Source: Symbiodinium microadriaticum (lineage: Eukaryota > Sar > Dinophyceae > Suessiales > Symbiodiniaceae). From it: a stretch of DNA of 64,000 nucleotides. The notes beneath the pieces are model-generated. The model saw only the letters and a program-made list of their open reading frames with translations, was not told the DNA's origin and did no database searches. Shown here one piece after another: positions 12,342 through 24,000 of this stretch (positions are counted from its first letter, which is position 1; the number at the start of each line of letters is the position of its first letter). Position numbers and translations under genes: made by a program. The stretch covers positions 108,174-172,173 of the forward strand of contig LSRX01001160.1 in NCBI GenBank assembly GCA_001939145.1. Direction: 5' to 3'.

Positions 12342-14809
12342 CTGGATCCTTGGCACCGCCGCGCGAACGAACGAACCGCCCACCCAAACACAAGAACATG
12401 AACAGAGAAACAGGGCGTCCGCGTCAAATTGGTTCTGAAGGGCTTGATAGGAATGTTGGGGTTTCTGTTCAAGTTCTGAGAATCGTAGTTTGGTTGCTGT
12501 TGTGGAACGTGCATCTCAAGCAAATTCGGGTTTCATGGAACGGAACCAGGAATCGCGCGCGCACGTACACGAACACGGGCTCGTACTTTGACTCCGCTAG
12601 AACCTATAGCGAAGCACTGCTCTTGGCAACTCGCGACATCAAAGACTCCTACCACACAGCCACAGCTATGCAGAACCGTTCTGCAACTTCTCGGAAGCAT
12701 TTTCTGGCAACGTGTCATACTAAGTGTCGCCACTGGACAAATTCCTCTGGCTTCAAGCAAAATCTAAGACACCACGAAGGATATCTAGTTCCAGTTCCAG
12801 CCTAAAGTACGGCATCGGAGACGTTTTGCATAACCTCATTATATACGCCCCGAATCCTGCAGATTCCAGGATTCACCGACAGTCGACGGACACTGCATGA
12901 CAATGCTAACGATTTCTCACGATTCAATCCTGATGCTCACTAACGCTGTCGTGAATGACTCATGATGGCTCTCGCTCGCGCCACATACCAACAGATGCCC
13001 TAGCCTTGGCCTTTGGTTGCTGCAAACATTGCCTTGCTTGAAATCTTCCACACCCGTCAAGACTTTAGGGCGCTTTTGCTGCATGCATCCTGAGCGCTCG
13101 ATCTTTCACCTCCGGAGAGTCGGTCCTTCATGCGTGTGCTCGCAGCAGTTGCCTAGTCGACAACCCGAAATCCGCCGATGAAACAGTGGTACATTTACTT
13201 CAAGTACATGCTAATGTCGAGCAGGATGGGCGCTGTCGTTTGAAATATTTGCGCGTCGGTAACATTTTCTACCCCCCAGATTCCCCAAGCCCAACCCCCG
13301 GACTTACTCTGAAAAGGACACATCTGAATTTCCGTTCGTTCCCTTTCCTTCACCCCTCTTTGGCATTTCCCTTTGCCTTGCTGTGCTGTTGCAAAGGCTT
13401 CCTGCGACGAGCTCATGTTTCCCCGAAATCTTATGTTGGCTGCCAGCTGGTGCAGCTCTCCTGACTCGCCTTTACTACCGAATCAAGCATGCAAAACTAT
13501 GCAATAGCGCCAGACAAGGTTCTCCACTGCCTCATGCCTATCCGACCTGCAAACTGTTGATCTGCTCTTAGAGCGGTACCTGTGGAAGAAGGAAGGCGAC
13601 AATGCTAGGTCTCGCCAACCTCTTTGCGAACAACTAAGGAGTTTCGTCAGCAGTGCTGATTGGAGACAAATTCGGGACAAAGCACACCCAGCGTAACACT
13701 CTTCGAACAGTGTATCGCTCGCACGGTTGTATCACTGGTTGCCTGCGCTAGTGCATTCGCTTCCTCCAGAATCGTTCGCAACAGGCTGTTATTGCTGCAG
13801 CTGCTGCGGTGTGACAGCGATGAATATCAAAGTTGTTGCAGGTGCATGCCGGTGCACCAAGCTTTGTTGGAGTGATTGTCTGTGTTGGGCAGGTTTGGGC
13901 TCAGAACATGTTGATGAAGAGGGATGTTTGGAGAGGCATCGTGGTGTGAAGGACGGTCGGCAACCATTGAGAAATGCCTGGGACTTGGAAACCTCAAATT
14001 GTTATGCACGGAACGTGAACATACAGTCGAACCTCTGCGAGATAGGACTCAAGGCTCATAGACGAACCCGGTCATCAATCCTTTGATTTCCCCCAAACAC
14101 TTCATTGCTCCTTCATAGGTGCTCGAGCTTGAGCCATCCTACTACGACCGTACGTCGAATTGCGGTTGTCTGAGTCTGCCTGCAGGACCATGCTACAACA
14201 ACACGACTGAAACCCGAGCCGCACCCTAAAACCACTAACCACACGCGCACAGAAATCTGCAAGTTGTTTGATGGTGAATTGGTCGATGCTGGATCGATGT
14301 CACACGGCTGGCCTTGTGAAAGTCCGCTTGTGAAATTCGCTGCACTGGGGTGCAGCCTGCTGGCTGAAAACATGTGTTGACAAACCGCATCGGTCACTAC
14401 CCTTCTTACAGGGGTGGATAGACCATGAACCAGGAGGGAAAACAGGGGAAGAAAAAACAGGCGCCGGAATCACTTAACGAAAACGCCTTGGATGCCTTGC
14501 CCACAGCAAAAGATAGACACCAAGGCCTGCAGCACCGCACAACCGTGCACGGCAAGAAGCCCTAAGGCCTAAATTAGGTAATTAGGACCGCAAGCCTTTG
14601 GCGAACCAAATCCGTGCACAGGAAACCATACTGAACGGATATCGTCGTAGCGCCTCATCGCGTCCTATCGACTTATAGCTTGCAGGCTCGTTGCGACGAC
14701 ATTGGCACACTGATAGGTGTATTTACACCAAAAATGCATGCCAAGAAGAGGTGGGTCAGTGAAAATGCTCTGAGGCAGGATCGTTGTTGGCATGAAGACT
14801 GCGATTCGG

Positions 14810-15048
14810 CCCAAGGATGCGACCTAAGGCCGATCCAGTTACGGCTGCAGCTCTCACCCTCTCCACCTGATCTCCACCTCACCATCGGCTTTCAGGGCGC
14901 CCAGGTCCTGCACCACCGCACGGCTTCGGGATGTTGAAAAACAATCATCGCGGTTTCCGGCTCAAGTCATCTCTCGTTGAAATACATTCCGTGTGTGACG
15001 GAGTTGCCCTTGGCTCCTGCAGGTTCTGCGCAGCTGCAGCAATCCGCT
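14810..15048 (-). CDS. Helicase gene: two probable winged-helix/HA2 exons
   Basis: Two short runs lie where the end of the winged-helix segment and the start of HA2 are expected. The first, about 15,021-15,048, reads RIAAAAQNLQ, like the A-x2-L helix after the SPP motif. The second, about 14,810-14,842, reads VTGSALGRILG, like the LTxLGRxL turn at the start of HA2. Neither run is long enough to be certain, and their splice sites are not fixed. Confidence 0.35.
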
Positions 15049-15168
15049 GCTGTGGCCTGACATTGACATGTCTCAGGCACAAGAGTGTTCGCTACCGTTC
15101 CGATGCAATGTTGGAAAGCCCAGTATCTCCATTGACAAAGCCTGGTGCTGACATGACCACCGGTTTAC

Positions 15169-15537
15169 GCACTGGGCCCGTGGCGGGGAGTCAATCAGCT
15201 GCTGAAGCAAGTCCTTCGAGTGCAAAGGCAGGTCTGATCAGGTCTGGTGGAAACCGGGCACGCAGCAAAGTGCAAAACCACCCTCCTCCGGAGGTCCAAG
15301 ATGATGTAGCAGCACACGGCCTTGCTTCACATTTGCGCTGTCTTGTTGAGGCACCGCTGGAAGTTTTCTGACTTGGGAAAATGCTCTTGAGGTAGATGGA
15401 CTCCAAAGGCACTCCCAAAACCTGGCAAGATCGAAATCTGCATGTGTACCGGGACACTTGGGCATTCCTGGCACCTCTGGCGAGGCATATGCTTGAAGCC
15501 GGTCGTAGTGGCTGCGGGGGAACAGATAAACGATGAC
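15169..15537 (-). CDS. Helicase gene: three exons after motif VI
   Basis: The exons are 15,475-15,537 (VIVYLFPRSHYDRLQAYASP plus E), 15,373-15,421 (VLGVPLESIYLKSIFP) and 15,169-15,233 (LPLHSKDLLQQLIDSPPRAQ). They read in continuous phase (0, then 0 to 1, then 2 bases completing the codon). Together they give the post-motif-VI segment [VC]YRL[FY]...Y..PE, then the PL.S.YLK helix and the L.D.PP turn of DEAH helicases. Introns are about 50-140 bp with GT donors. The last exon ends TGC|GTAAAC. Confidence 0.85.
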
Positions 15538-15609
15538 CTCGGGCAGGGTTGCCCGCCAATGCCCCGACCAAGGATGTCCAGGTGCTCACACCCTCAACAA
15601 GGGCGAGAC

Positions 15610-16112
15610 CCCTTCCTGCAGCCGGCCGCAACGCCCTCGGCCTCTGGCAAAGTGGGGCCAGGATACATCTGAGCCTGAATAGCCTGAAAAGCTTGTTCTG
15701 ATAAGAGCACGCCGGGCTTTGAACGCTGTCGGCAGGTCGCCTGCGAACTCCAGGTGTTGCACAGGCTCCTGATTCACATCTCACATTTGAGACTGATGCT
15801 GTGTCACACGAAAAATACTTACACGGTAAGTTCGCCAGGTCGCTGCATTGCCCTCTCTTCATCGAAAACCATCTTCCGCACGATGCCGAAATCCAAAACA
15901 TATCTCACCTCTGAATTGCCGCATGTCGCGCAAGGAAGCACTGTTTGCCTGCATTTCCAAGTCTCAAGTCAGACTGAGGAGTCAGCATCGGGAATGGTAA
16001 TCGATGACCTCTGAAGCTTCACATCGGTGATTGGGCCCTCCGGGATAATGAGCTGCAGCTGAGCTCGGAACTCTGCGATGTTCGTGGAAAGTACGACTTT
16101 GCAGTGGCCAGC
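15610..16112 (-). CDS. Helicase gene: exons with motifs V and VI
   Basis: Five exons are read here. 16,072-16,112 gives AGHCKVVLSTNIA; 15,987-16,008 gives ESSITIPD; 15,825-15,908 gives VRYVLDFGIVRKMVFDEERA and then MQRPGELT; 15,725-15,740 is a 16-bp micro-exon giving ATCRQ plus one base; and 15,610-15,641 gives R, then RGRCGRLQEG. All phases join. The assembled motif V is STNIAESSITIPDV and motif VI is QRRGRCGR, both complete with the arginine fingers. The motif VI codons are split between the micro-exon and the next exon. Donors are GT except GAT|GCTGAC. Confidence 0.9.
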
Positions 16113-16207
16113 CTGGAAAAGGCACGAGGACTCGGATGCCCTAAAAACGGCCCAAAGCCTGCGAGTGAGGTCTGCTCCGGGCTCCGGGCAGGTGGTGGCA
16201 GAAGCGC

Positions 16208-16683
16208 CTTCTTCTGCTGCTCGTGGGGCACCACCGAGTGCAGCATGTGAAAGTCCTCTCCGCAGTGCGCCGCAGATTGCGACTCCCAAACAAACTCAAC
16301 ACACATCTTCAACGCTTTGTGTCCGGGCACACGAAAGGTAACAAAGGCCCAAGGTATGCCAAGGTCCCAACCAACGGGCATTGGTCGCGCCTAGTCGAGC
16401 CCGTGAAGGCCTACGAGAGGCGAGAAAGGCCCAAGGAGAGGCGAGTCGAAATTCGAACCGCTTCCTTTAAAACAAAACTCCAGGCCCAGCATAAAGCCTC
16501 GTGGAGTTGCTCGATCTCGGAGAGCCCGGGCCTGGCTTAGAGGACACAAAGCCTTCCGCACAAGGCGCCTTTTTTCCACACTCCGCTATACTCCGCTCTC
16601 CGCCGCTCTCCGTCGCTCTCCGCTCGGCTCTCTTCTGCAAGTGGCAGGAAGATCAGCACGCAAAGGCCCGGCTTCGCCACTGC
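16208..16683 (-). CDS. Helicase gene: exons with motif IV
   Basis: The exons are 16,646-16,683 (AVAKPGLCVLIF then L), about 16,491-16,531 (PGLSEIEQLHEAL) and 16,208-16,255 (DFHMLHSVVPHEQQKK). They supply motif IV (VLIFLPGLSEI) and the PLHS...EQQ loop before motif V. The first intron uses a GC donor (CT|GCCACT ... CCAG|GCCC). The 3' limit of the middle exon is uncertain because the phase to the next exon fits only if a GA donor within it is used. Confidence 0.8.
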
Positions 16684-17342
16684 CTGCACTGTGAAGATAG
16701 CATGGGGTCACCAAGCCACGAGACGCCGGACCTGGACGATCCCCACACAGGCTTCGAAGAGCTGCGGATTTACCTCCCAAGTCCAGAACTCTCAGTGCTC
16801 CCTTGCTGGGGGGTCGAGTAGTACGGACACTCTCCAGAGATACACAAATTGGATCCTAAGCATCGGCAAGGCTTTGGACAGCGCTAAGGCTTTCCAATGT
16901 TCTCCCGCACCCTACAGGTGTTCGTGTGTGTTCGGGCCCCCGAGTTCCTGCGGCCTTGCTGAGGTGGATGACAGGAAGCGTCTGCATTCCACGGTCCAAC
17001 ATGCAATCAAGCCCCGCACGCAAGATGTGACCCCCTACTCATCGTTGCTCATTAGTATGGCGTTTCTCCTTTTAGATGCTCTCCCATCTCGTCAATTTTT
17101 TTCATCAGACTTGATGGCCGTAATGAAATGACAGGAAACAGACAAATCAGCCTCGACGCGGCCTCCAATTTTGTCAAACCTCCATGGGCTGCACCAGGCA
17201 CGTTCGTGGGACACACATGAGGCCGAGCTCCCTTTGCCTGTCGAGACGGACTCGTGGGATGAAGCCAGGCAATGCCTGAAGCCGAGGCCCAAAGCACCAC
17301 AAAGCACCGCTTTTGCCAACCCAGGGCAGGAGCTCCGTTCAC

Positions 17343-17367
17343 CAGGTCATCCAAAAAGTACGGGTAC
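17343..17367 (-). CDS. Helicase gene: 25-bp exon (YPYFLDDL)
   Basis: The exon starts after CCGAG and ends before GTGAACG. With the two bases left over from the exon ending ...RRFP it reads FPTYPYFLDDL, the FPV...[YF]L[ED]D segment that follows motif III and the Pro-Ile-x2-V-x-G-R strand in DEAH helicases. It is the first exon outside the duplicated block, and it joins in phase to the last exon of either copy. The exon or exons linking it to motif IV (about 45 residues, 16.7-17.3 kb) are not resolved. Confidence 0.75.
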
Positions 17368-17810
17368 CTCGGCTTGGCAAACTGACTCCTACACTGGTGT
17401 GCCAGCATCTTGGCAAGATGATTCTCTCGCTGTCAGACCTTCCAGATATAAATTTGCAGCATCCGACCTTGATTTTCTTATGCTGACTCACATCGGTGCA
17501 GCTACAATTTCAAATGAAGCAGCTGGATCGGTGACCTTGACCTCGCGAATGATGCAAACAGGGCTTGTGAACTTGCGCATTTTGTGGCCAGGATCCCCAC
17601 ACACACACACACACACAGACACGGACCCTCCTTCTTTTGAGATCTCTATGTCTGCTCATTAAACAGTACAGCGATATCCTTTCCAAAACAACAGTAGCTG
17701 TCAGTAGCTTCGCTGCCACTGGGCTGCTGGATGGAGTCTCTGCCTTCTGCATTCAAGAGAACTCTGTGTACAAGAAGCCTTTGCTCAACGCTTGGTACAA
17801 AACACTTAAA

Positions 17811-18033
17811 GCGCGCACACACACACACACACACACATACATGCATGCATGCATGCATGCATGCATGCATGCAGACAGAAAGACAGACAGACAGACATCC
17901 ATCAAACCGTTCATCCATCCATCCATCCATCCATCCATCCATGCATGCATGCATGCATGCATGCATGCATACAAACAAACAAACAAACATACATACATAC
18001 ATACATACATACATGCATGCATGACAATATAAA

Positions 18034-18065
<32 letters not shown>

Positions 18066-18092
18066 CTCTCTATATATATATATATATATGTG
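17811..18092. repeat. Mosaic of nine short tandem repeats
   Basis: Within 280 bp there follow (CA)n, (CATG)n at about 17,839-17,872, (CAGA)n to 17,896, (CATC)n 17,911-17,940, (CATG)n 17,941-17,969, (CAAA)n to 17,987, (CATA)n to 18,012, CATG again, (ATCT)n 18,034-18,065 and (TA)n 18,071-18,089. The tract ends exactly where the 2,321-bp duplicated block begins. Long open frames across it are repeat artefacts. Confidence 0.95.
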
Positions 18093-18264
18093 TGTATGTG
18101 TGTGCAGGCTCGGTAAAAGGCTTCAACTGAGCAGCGCAGAATAAATAGCACATTAAGATCTTGAGCATGACTTGCCCATGTTCAGCCCTATTCGGATTGG
18201 TTCGGCACCCTTCCACCAGCTCGGCACACAAATCCAGAGCAAAACCCTTTTGTGACCAGGGGAC

Positions 18265-19597
18265 GTGGGAAAGCGCCGCGATCCGACCACGATGGGTTTT
18301 CGCTCCACCTGAACACCTGCGCTTCTCTGATTCGAAATGCTCGACAAGTCCTACTCTCACAAGGCATGCAGGCATGCCTTGACCAGAAAAGAAGTCCAGG
18401 AACCTCGTGCAACTCAGAACGGCCAGACACATGAGCCCATCTGGCACGAAGATCGAGGATTCTGACAGATGCAGCACATAGCTACAGTTGCTGTCTGGGA
18501 CTCCGGGCGCCTGGCTGAGTTGCATCCACAGTGGCGCTCATGAGGACCAAGCGCCTCGATCCACTCGGAGGACGTGAGCAAGCGCCTCTCTGCGTGCCGC
18601 TCTTCGTCGACGCCGAGCTGCGGGCAGTGATGGATTCTTCTCGAGGCTTCTCTTCAGGAGCAAGCACAGGAGGTCCTGATACGAAAATGTGCTCGAAACA
18701 GGGCGACGACAGCGGCAACACCCAGGTCGTGGGTAATCACGGTCCATGTCCAGATCTCTTTCATGGATCTCGTCAAGCACAATGTGCGTGTAGTGGCGCA
18801 GAGCCTCGGAGCGGCAAATCCCGTCTCCAAGATCTGAAGAACCATGACTTGAGAACGAGCGCCTGCGGGCGATGAGCCAGGTACATTAGCAGCCACCCTG
18901 TTTGCACGGCTCATCACAAAAACATCCACCCTGCAGCCTGGCCTGTGGTGACAAAAGACAGGCGCGTCGATTCTGAAACCTCCCGAGACACCGAATGTGC
19001 TGCCGCACTGACCGGAAGGGCAGCCGCATGGGTTCGGCCAAACCAAAGAGAGAAACCAAAGGAAACGCGAGTCAGCCTCGACGCCCAAGAAGATACATAA
19101 ATGCTGCACTGCGGTTTGGCACTGGTTTGGCCATGCCTACTGCTTTGTGCTGCCAATTTGAATAGGAAGTGGCGGAGGAATCGGAGGAAGGCGAAGCGAC
19201 AGTCGAAGCGAAGGCAACGCACCCCAGGCGCCTTTCCATCCATGGCGACTCGGTAGCCTGGACAGGTCAACATCGACGGGAAACGACGGGCCGTGATTTG
19301 CCTTGCTGAAACATGCCCCAAATCTTGGCTGCTCGCATAAATTTTATAATGACGATACCATGAACCTAGGTTGTCGATCCTAGACCATAGGGAAGGTTTG
19401 GGAATTCTGCTGAGCCGTCCGCCAACGGTTTCGCCGACCGCCTCTTGGCACTGGGATGCGACACCTCGGGCGGCGGCGCTGCAGAGCATGAGTCGAAACG
19501 AAAAACGCGGTTCGTTTGCTGTCCAACCATCTTGATTGCCGGGCTCCGCGCGCTGTGCCAGGGAAATGGCCGCAATGCGTCGCGGCTGGGTAACAGC
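18265..19597 (-). CDS. Helicase exons 3-11, copy 1 (motifs Ia-III)
   Basis: Nine exons, equivalent to those of copy 2: 19,552-19,597, 19,423-19,464, 19,223-19,257, 18,943-18,979, about 18,744-18,833, 18,626-18,675, 18,516-18,554, 18,361-18,403 and 18,265-18,308. They encode motif Ia, the VGYRVAMDGKAPG strand, motif Ib, DEIH (motif II), motif III and the PIVVGSRRFP strand. The last exon ends in the phase that the 17,343-17,367 exon needs. This copy is the one adjacent to the rest of the 3' exons. Its upstream flank (20,414-21,013) differs from that of copy 2. Confidence 0.85.
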
Positions 19598-20161
19598 CTC
19601 TGCCACACTCATGCCCTCTTCTCTTGGGATTGTCGTTGGCGTGGGGTCACACTCATTCGTCGTTTACAGCCCCGAATGCAGACCTTGCGCATGACTGTTT
19701 CAGGCATTTTCTGGTAAGTTGCTCTTTTGGAAATTGCCGTGTTTTTGGGTTTACAGCAGTCTGTCTTGAGGCTTGGCGCCATCCCTTCTAGAATGCGGTT
19801 ACTAGCCCGGGACTGCTCCTTCACCTGGCAGTAATTCTTCCAGGTACAAGCTGCAAAGAAAGGAAACGGGATATCAGATTCAGTGGGGAAAGCTTACCCA
19901 AATGCAGCCGAACCTCGTCAAAATTCCGTTGTTTTCATAGTTTAAAGGGTTTACGAAAGGACTGAAGCTTGAACCCTAAACCAACACATCTGAAGGCTTT
20001 TCAAAGCACTCGAAACAAAGGATTCTACGTTAAATGGAGCATGTCATGTCTTATTACGAAACAAGGGATTTGGCGGATTTGGTCACCGCAACCATCTGAT
20101 CAGATTTCAACGTCGCGCCTAAGCATTCTTGCCTTGGTAGCGTGCGGTTGCGTATGTTGGA

Positions 20162-20240
20162 TTTAGGGATACTTCGGGTCCTTAGGTTTCTGGGGCTTTG
20201 TGGGGTTTAGAGGGCTTGGGGTTAGGTTTTAGGTTTGGTG
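20162..20240. repeat. Degenerate TTTAGGG-like tract (copy 1)
   Basis: The plus strand has ATTTAGGGATA, CCTTAGGTTTC, GGGGTTTAGAGGG and GGGTTAGGTTTTAGG within 80 bp, a decayed form of the plant-type telomere repeat that dinoflagellates also use. It lies inside the duplicated block. Confidence 0.7.
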
Positions 20241-20413
20241 CTCGAGGGTCCGGTCAGTATCGCTGAGCTCCCAAGTTGTAAATTTTCTCTCTCTCTGAAA
20301 GAACGCCTGCGGTACGCGGTCATGTGATTCACATGTTCAAGTGAAAATGAGTGCAAGGTAAAATAAAGCAATGATCACAAATACGATATGCAACATGGAG
20401 AAATCGTAAACAC

Positions 20414-21013
20414 CCCGCCTACAGACGCTCATGGCCTTGGCGTGGGCTTCTGTACTTCGATTCTCCATTGCTCAAACAGAGATACATTTAGTTCACGACT
20501 GCACTCATACGCAAAAGGTTTGATGACTTCCTCTGAGCTCTGCCCCAAAAGGTCTTTGGCTCCAAACTACGCAGCACTGTACAGCTACGGACTAAACTAA
20601 GTTCCCTCAAGAAGGCGTGGGCCGCCGACGAGGGAATCGCACGAACATGTGAAGATGCAGCCTCAGATGCTGCATGTCAGAATGGCTTCCTAAAGAATAG
20701 CCATAATCAAGATTATGATGCCTAGTTGCATCGAGTGGCTCACATAGCCGACTCATGAAGACTAGCCGCTCCACGGCTTTCAAAGTGGTTGGTCAGTGAT
20801 TTCCAGATTGCCAGCAAAATGCTGGTGTCTCCACGATTGCACGTGGAAATTTCAAGCTCGCAGCCTATGTACACCATCGCCACAGCAGCCTTTGTACAAG
20901 AACCAAGGTATGAATCAGGCGCTGTGCAGCGGATGATTCATCGCTCGGTCGCATCATGAACATTGTTCGAGAACACCAGTCAAGGATCATCCAACGCAGC
21001 AACACTTGCATGG
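20414..21013. other. Unique sequence between copy 1 and the N
   Basis: About 600 bp with no exon that I can recognise. It contains a small perfect hairpin (CATAATC-AA-GATTATG, 20,702-20,717). It differs from the sequence to the right of copy 2, so the two copies sit in different contexts upstream of exon 3. Confidence 0.7.
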
Positions 21014-21014
21014 N
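21014..21014. other. Single ambiguous base (N)
   Basis: The only N that I saw in the window, placed exactly between ordinary sequence (CTTGCATGG) and the first unit of the giant array. It is probably an assembly joint or unresolved junction. Confidence 0.9.
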
Positions 21015-24000
21015 GATACATAGATACATAGATACATAGATACATAGATACATAGATACATAGATACATAGATACATAGATACATAGATACATAGATACA
21101 TAGATACATAGATACATAGATACATAGATACATAGATACATAGATACATAGATACATAGATACATAGATACATAGATACATAGATACATAGATACATAGA
21201 TACATAGATACATAGATACATAGATACATAGATACATAGATACATAGATACATAGATACATAGATACATAGATACATAGATACATAGATACATAGATACA
21301 TAGATACATAGATACATAGATACATAGATACATAGATACATAGATACATAGATACATAGATACATAGATACATAGATACATAGATACATAGATACATAGA
21401 TACATAGATACATAGATACATAGATACATAGATACATAGATACATAGATACATAGATACATAGATACATAGATACATAGATACATAGATACATAGATACA
21501 TAGATACATAGATACATAGATACATAGATACATAGATACATAGATACATAGATACATAGATACATAGATACATAGATACATAGATACATAGATACATAGA
21601 TACATAGATACATAGATACATAGATACATAGATACATAGATACATAGATACATAGATACATAGATACATAGATACATAGATACATAGATACATAGATACA
21701 TAGATACATAGATACATAGATACATAGATACATAGATACATAGATACATAGATACATAGATACATAGATACATAGATACATAGATACATAGATACATAGA
21801 TACATAGATACATAGATACATAGATACATAGATACATAGATACATAGATACATAGATACATAGATACATAGATACATAGATACATAGATACATAGATACA
21901 TAGATACATAGATACATAGATACATAGATACATAGATACATAGATACATAGATACATAGATACATAGATACATAGATACATAGATACATAGATACATAGA
22001 TACATAGATACATAGATACATAGATACATAGATACATAGATACATAGATACATAGATACATAGATACATAGATACATAGATACATAGATACATAGATACA
22101 TAGATACATAGATACATAGATACATAGATACATAGATACATAGATACATAGATACATAGATACATAGATACATAGATACATAGATACATAGATACATAGA
22201 TACATAGATACATAGATACATAGATACATAGATACATAGATACATAGATACATAGATACATAGATACATAGATACATAGATACATAGATACATAGATACA
22301 TAGATACATAGATACATAGATACATAGATACATAGATACATAGATACATAGATACATAGATACATAGATACATAGATACATAGATACATAGATACATAGA
22401 TACATAGATACATAGATACATAGATACATAGATACATAGATACATAGATACATAGATACATAGATACATAGATACATAGATACATAGATACATAGATACA
22501 TAGATACATAGATACATAGATACATAGATACATAGATACATAGATACATAGATACATAGATACATAGATACATAGATACATAGATACATAGATACATAGA
22601 TACATAGATACATAGATACATAGATACATAGATACATAGATACATAGATACATAGATACATAGATACATAGATACATAGATACATAGATACATAGATACA
22701 TAGATACATAGATACATAGATACATAGATACATAGATACATAGATACATAGATACATAGATACATAGATACATAGATACATAGATACATAGATACATAGA
22801 TACATAGATACATAGATACATAGATACATAGATACATAGATACATAGATACATAGATACATAGATACATAGATACATAGATACATAGATACATAGATACA
22901 TAGATACATAGATACATAGATACATAGATACATAGATACATAGATACATAGATACATAGATACATAGATACATAGATACATAGATACATAGATACATAGA
23001 TACATAGATACATAGATACATAGATACATAGATACATAGATACATAGATACATAGATACATAGATACATAGATACATAGATACATAGATACATAGATACA
23101 TAGATACATAGATACATAGATACATAGATACATAGATACATAGATACATAGATACATAGATACATAGATACATAGATACATAGATACATAGATACATAGA
23201 TACATAGATACATAGATACATAGATACATAGATACATAGATACATAGATACATAGATACATAGATACATAGATACATAGATACATAGATACATAGATACA
23301 TAGATACATAGATACATAGATACATAGATACATAGATACATAGATACATAGATACATAGATACATAGATACATAGATACATAGATACATAGATACATAGA
23401 TACATAGATACATAGATACATAGATACATAGATACATAGATACATAGATACATAGATACATAGATACATAGATACATAGATACATAGATACATAGATACA
23501 TAGATACATAGATACATAGATACATAGATACATAGATACATAGATACATAGATACATAGATACATAGATACATAGATACATAGATACATAGATACATAGA
23601 TACATAGATACATAGATACATAGATACATAGATACATAGATACATAGATACATAGATACATAGATACATAGATACATAGATACATAGATACATAGATACA
23701 TAGATACATAGATACATAGATACATAGATACATAGATACATAGATACATAGATACATAGATACATAGATACATAGATACATAGATACATAGATACATAGA
23801 TACATAGATACATAGATACATAGATACATAGATACATAGATACATAGATACATAGATACATAGATACATAGATACATAGATACATAGATACATAGATACA
23901 TAGATACATAGATACATAGATACATAGATACATAGATACATAGATACATAGATACATAGATACATAGATACATAGATACATAGATACATAGATACATAGA

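Larger units (their letters stand above)
18093..20413. repeat. Exon-block duplication, copy 1 (2,321 bp)
   Basis: Identical by eye, in every part compared, to 40,791-43,111 (constant offset 22,698). To the left the two copies diverge inside a (TA)n/TG tract; to the right they diverge after ATCGTAAACAC. The ends show no terminal inverted repeat, target-site duplication or poly-A, so a transposon is not indicated. It contains helicase exons 3-11 and a telomere-like tract. Confidence 0.95.

Noticed and set aside
17646-18130. Open frames rich in MHAC, HPSI, YVCM and CVCV across 17.65-18.13 kb
   Set aside because: Direct products of CATG, CATC, CATA and CA microsatellites.
18093-20413. The 2.3-kb duplicated block as a transposon
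   Set aside because: It has no terminal repeats, target duplication, poly-A or transposase, and it consists of helicase exons and introns.
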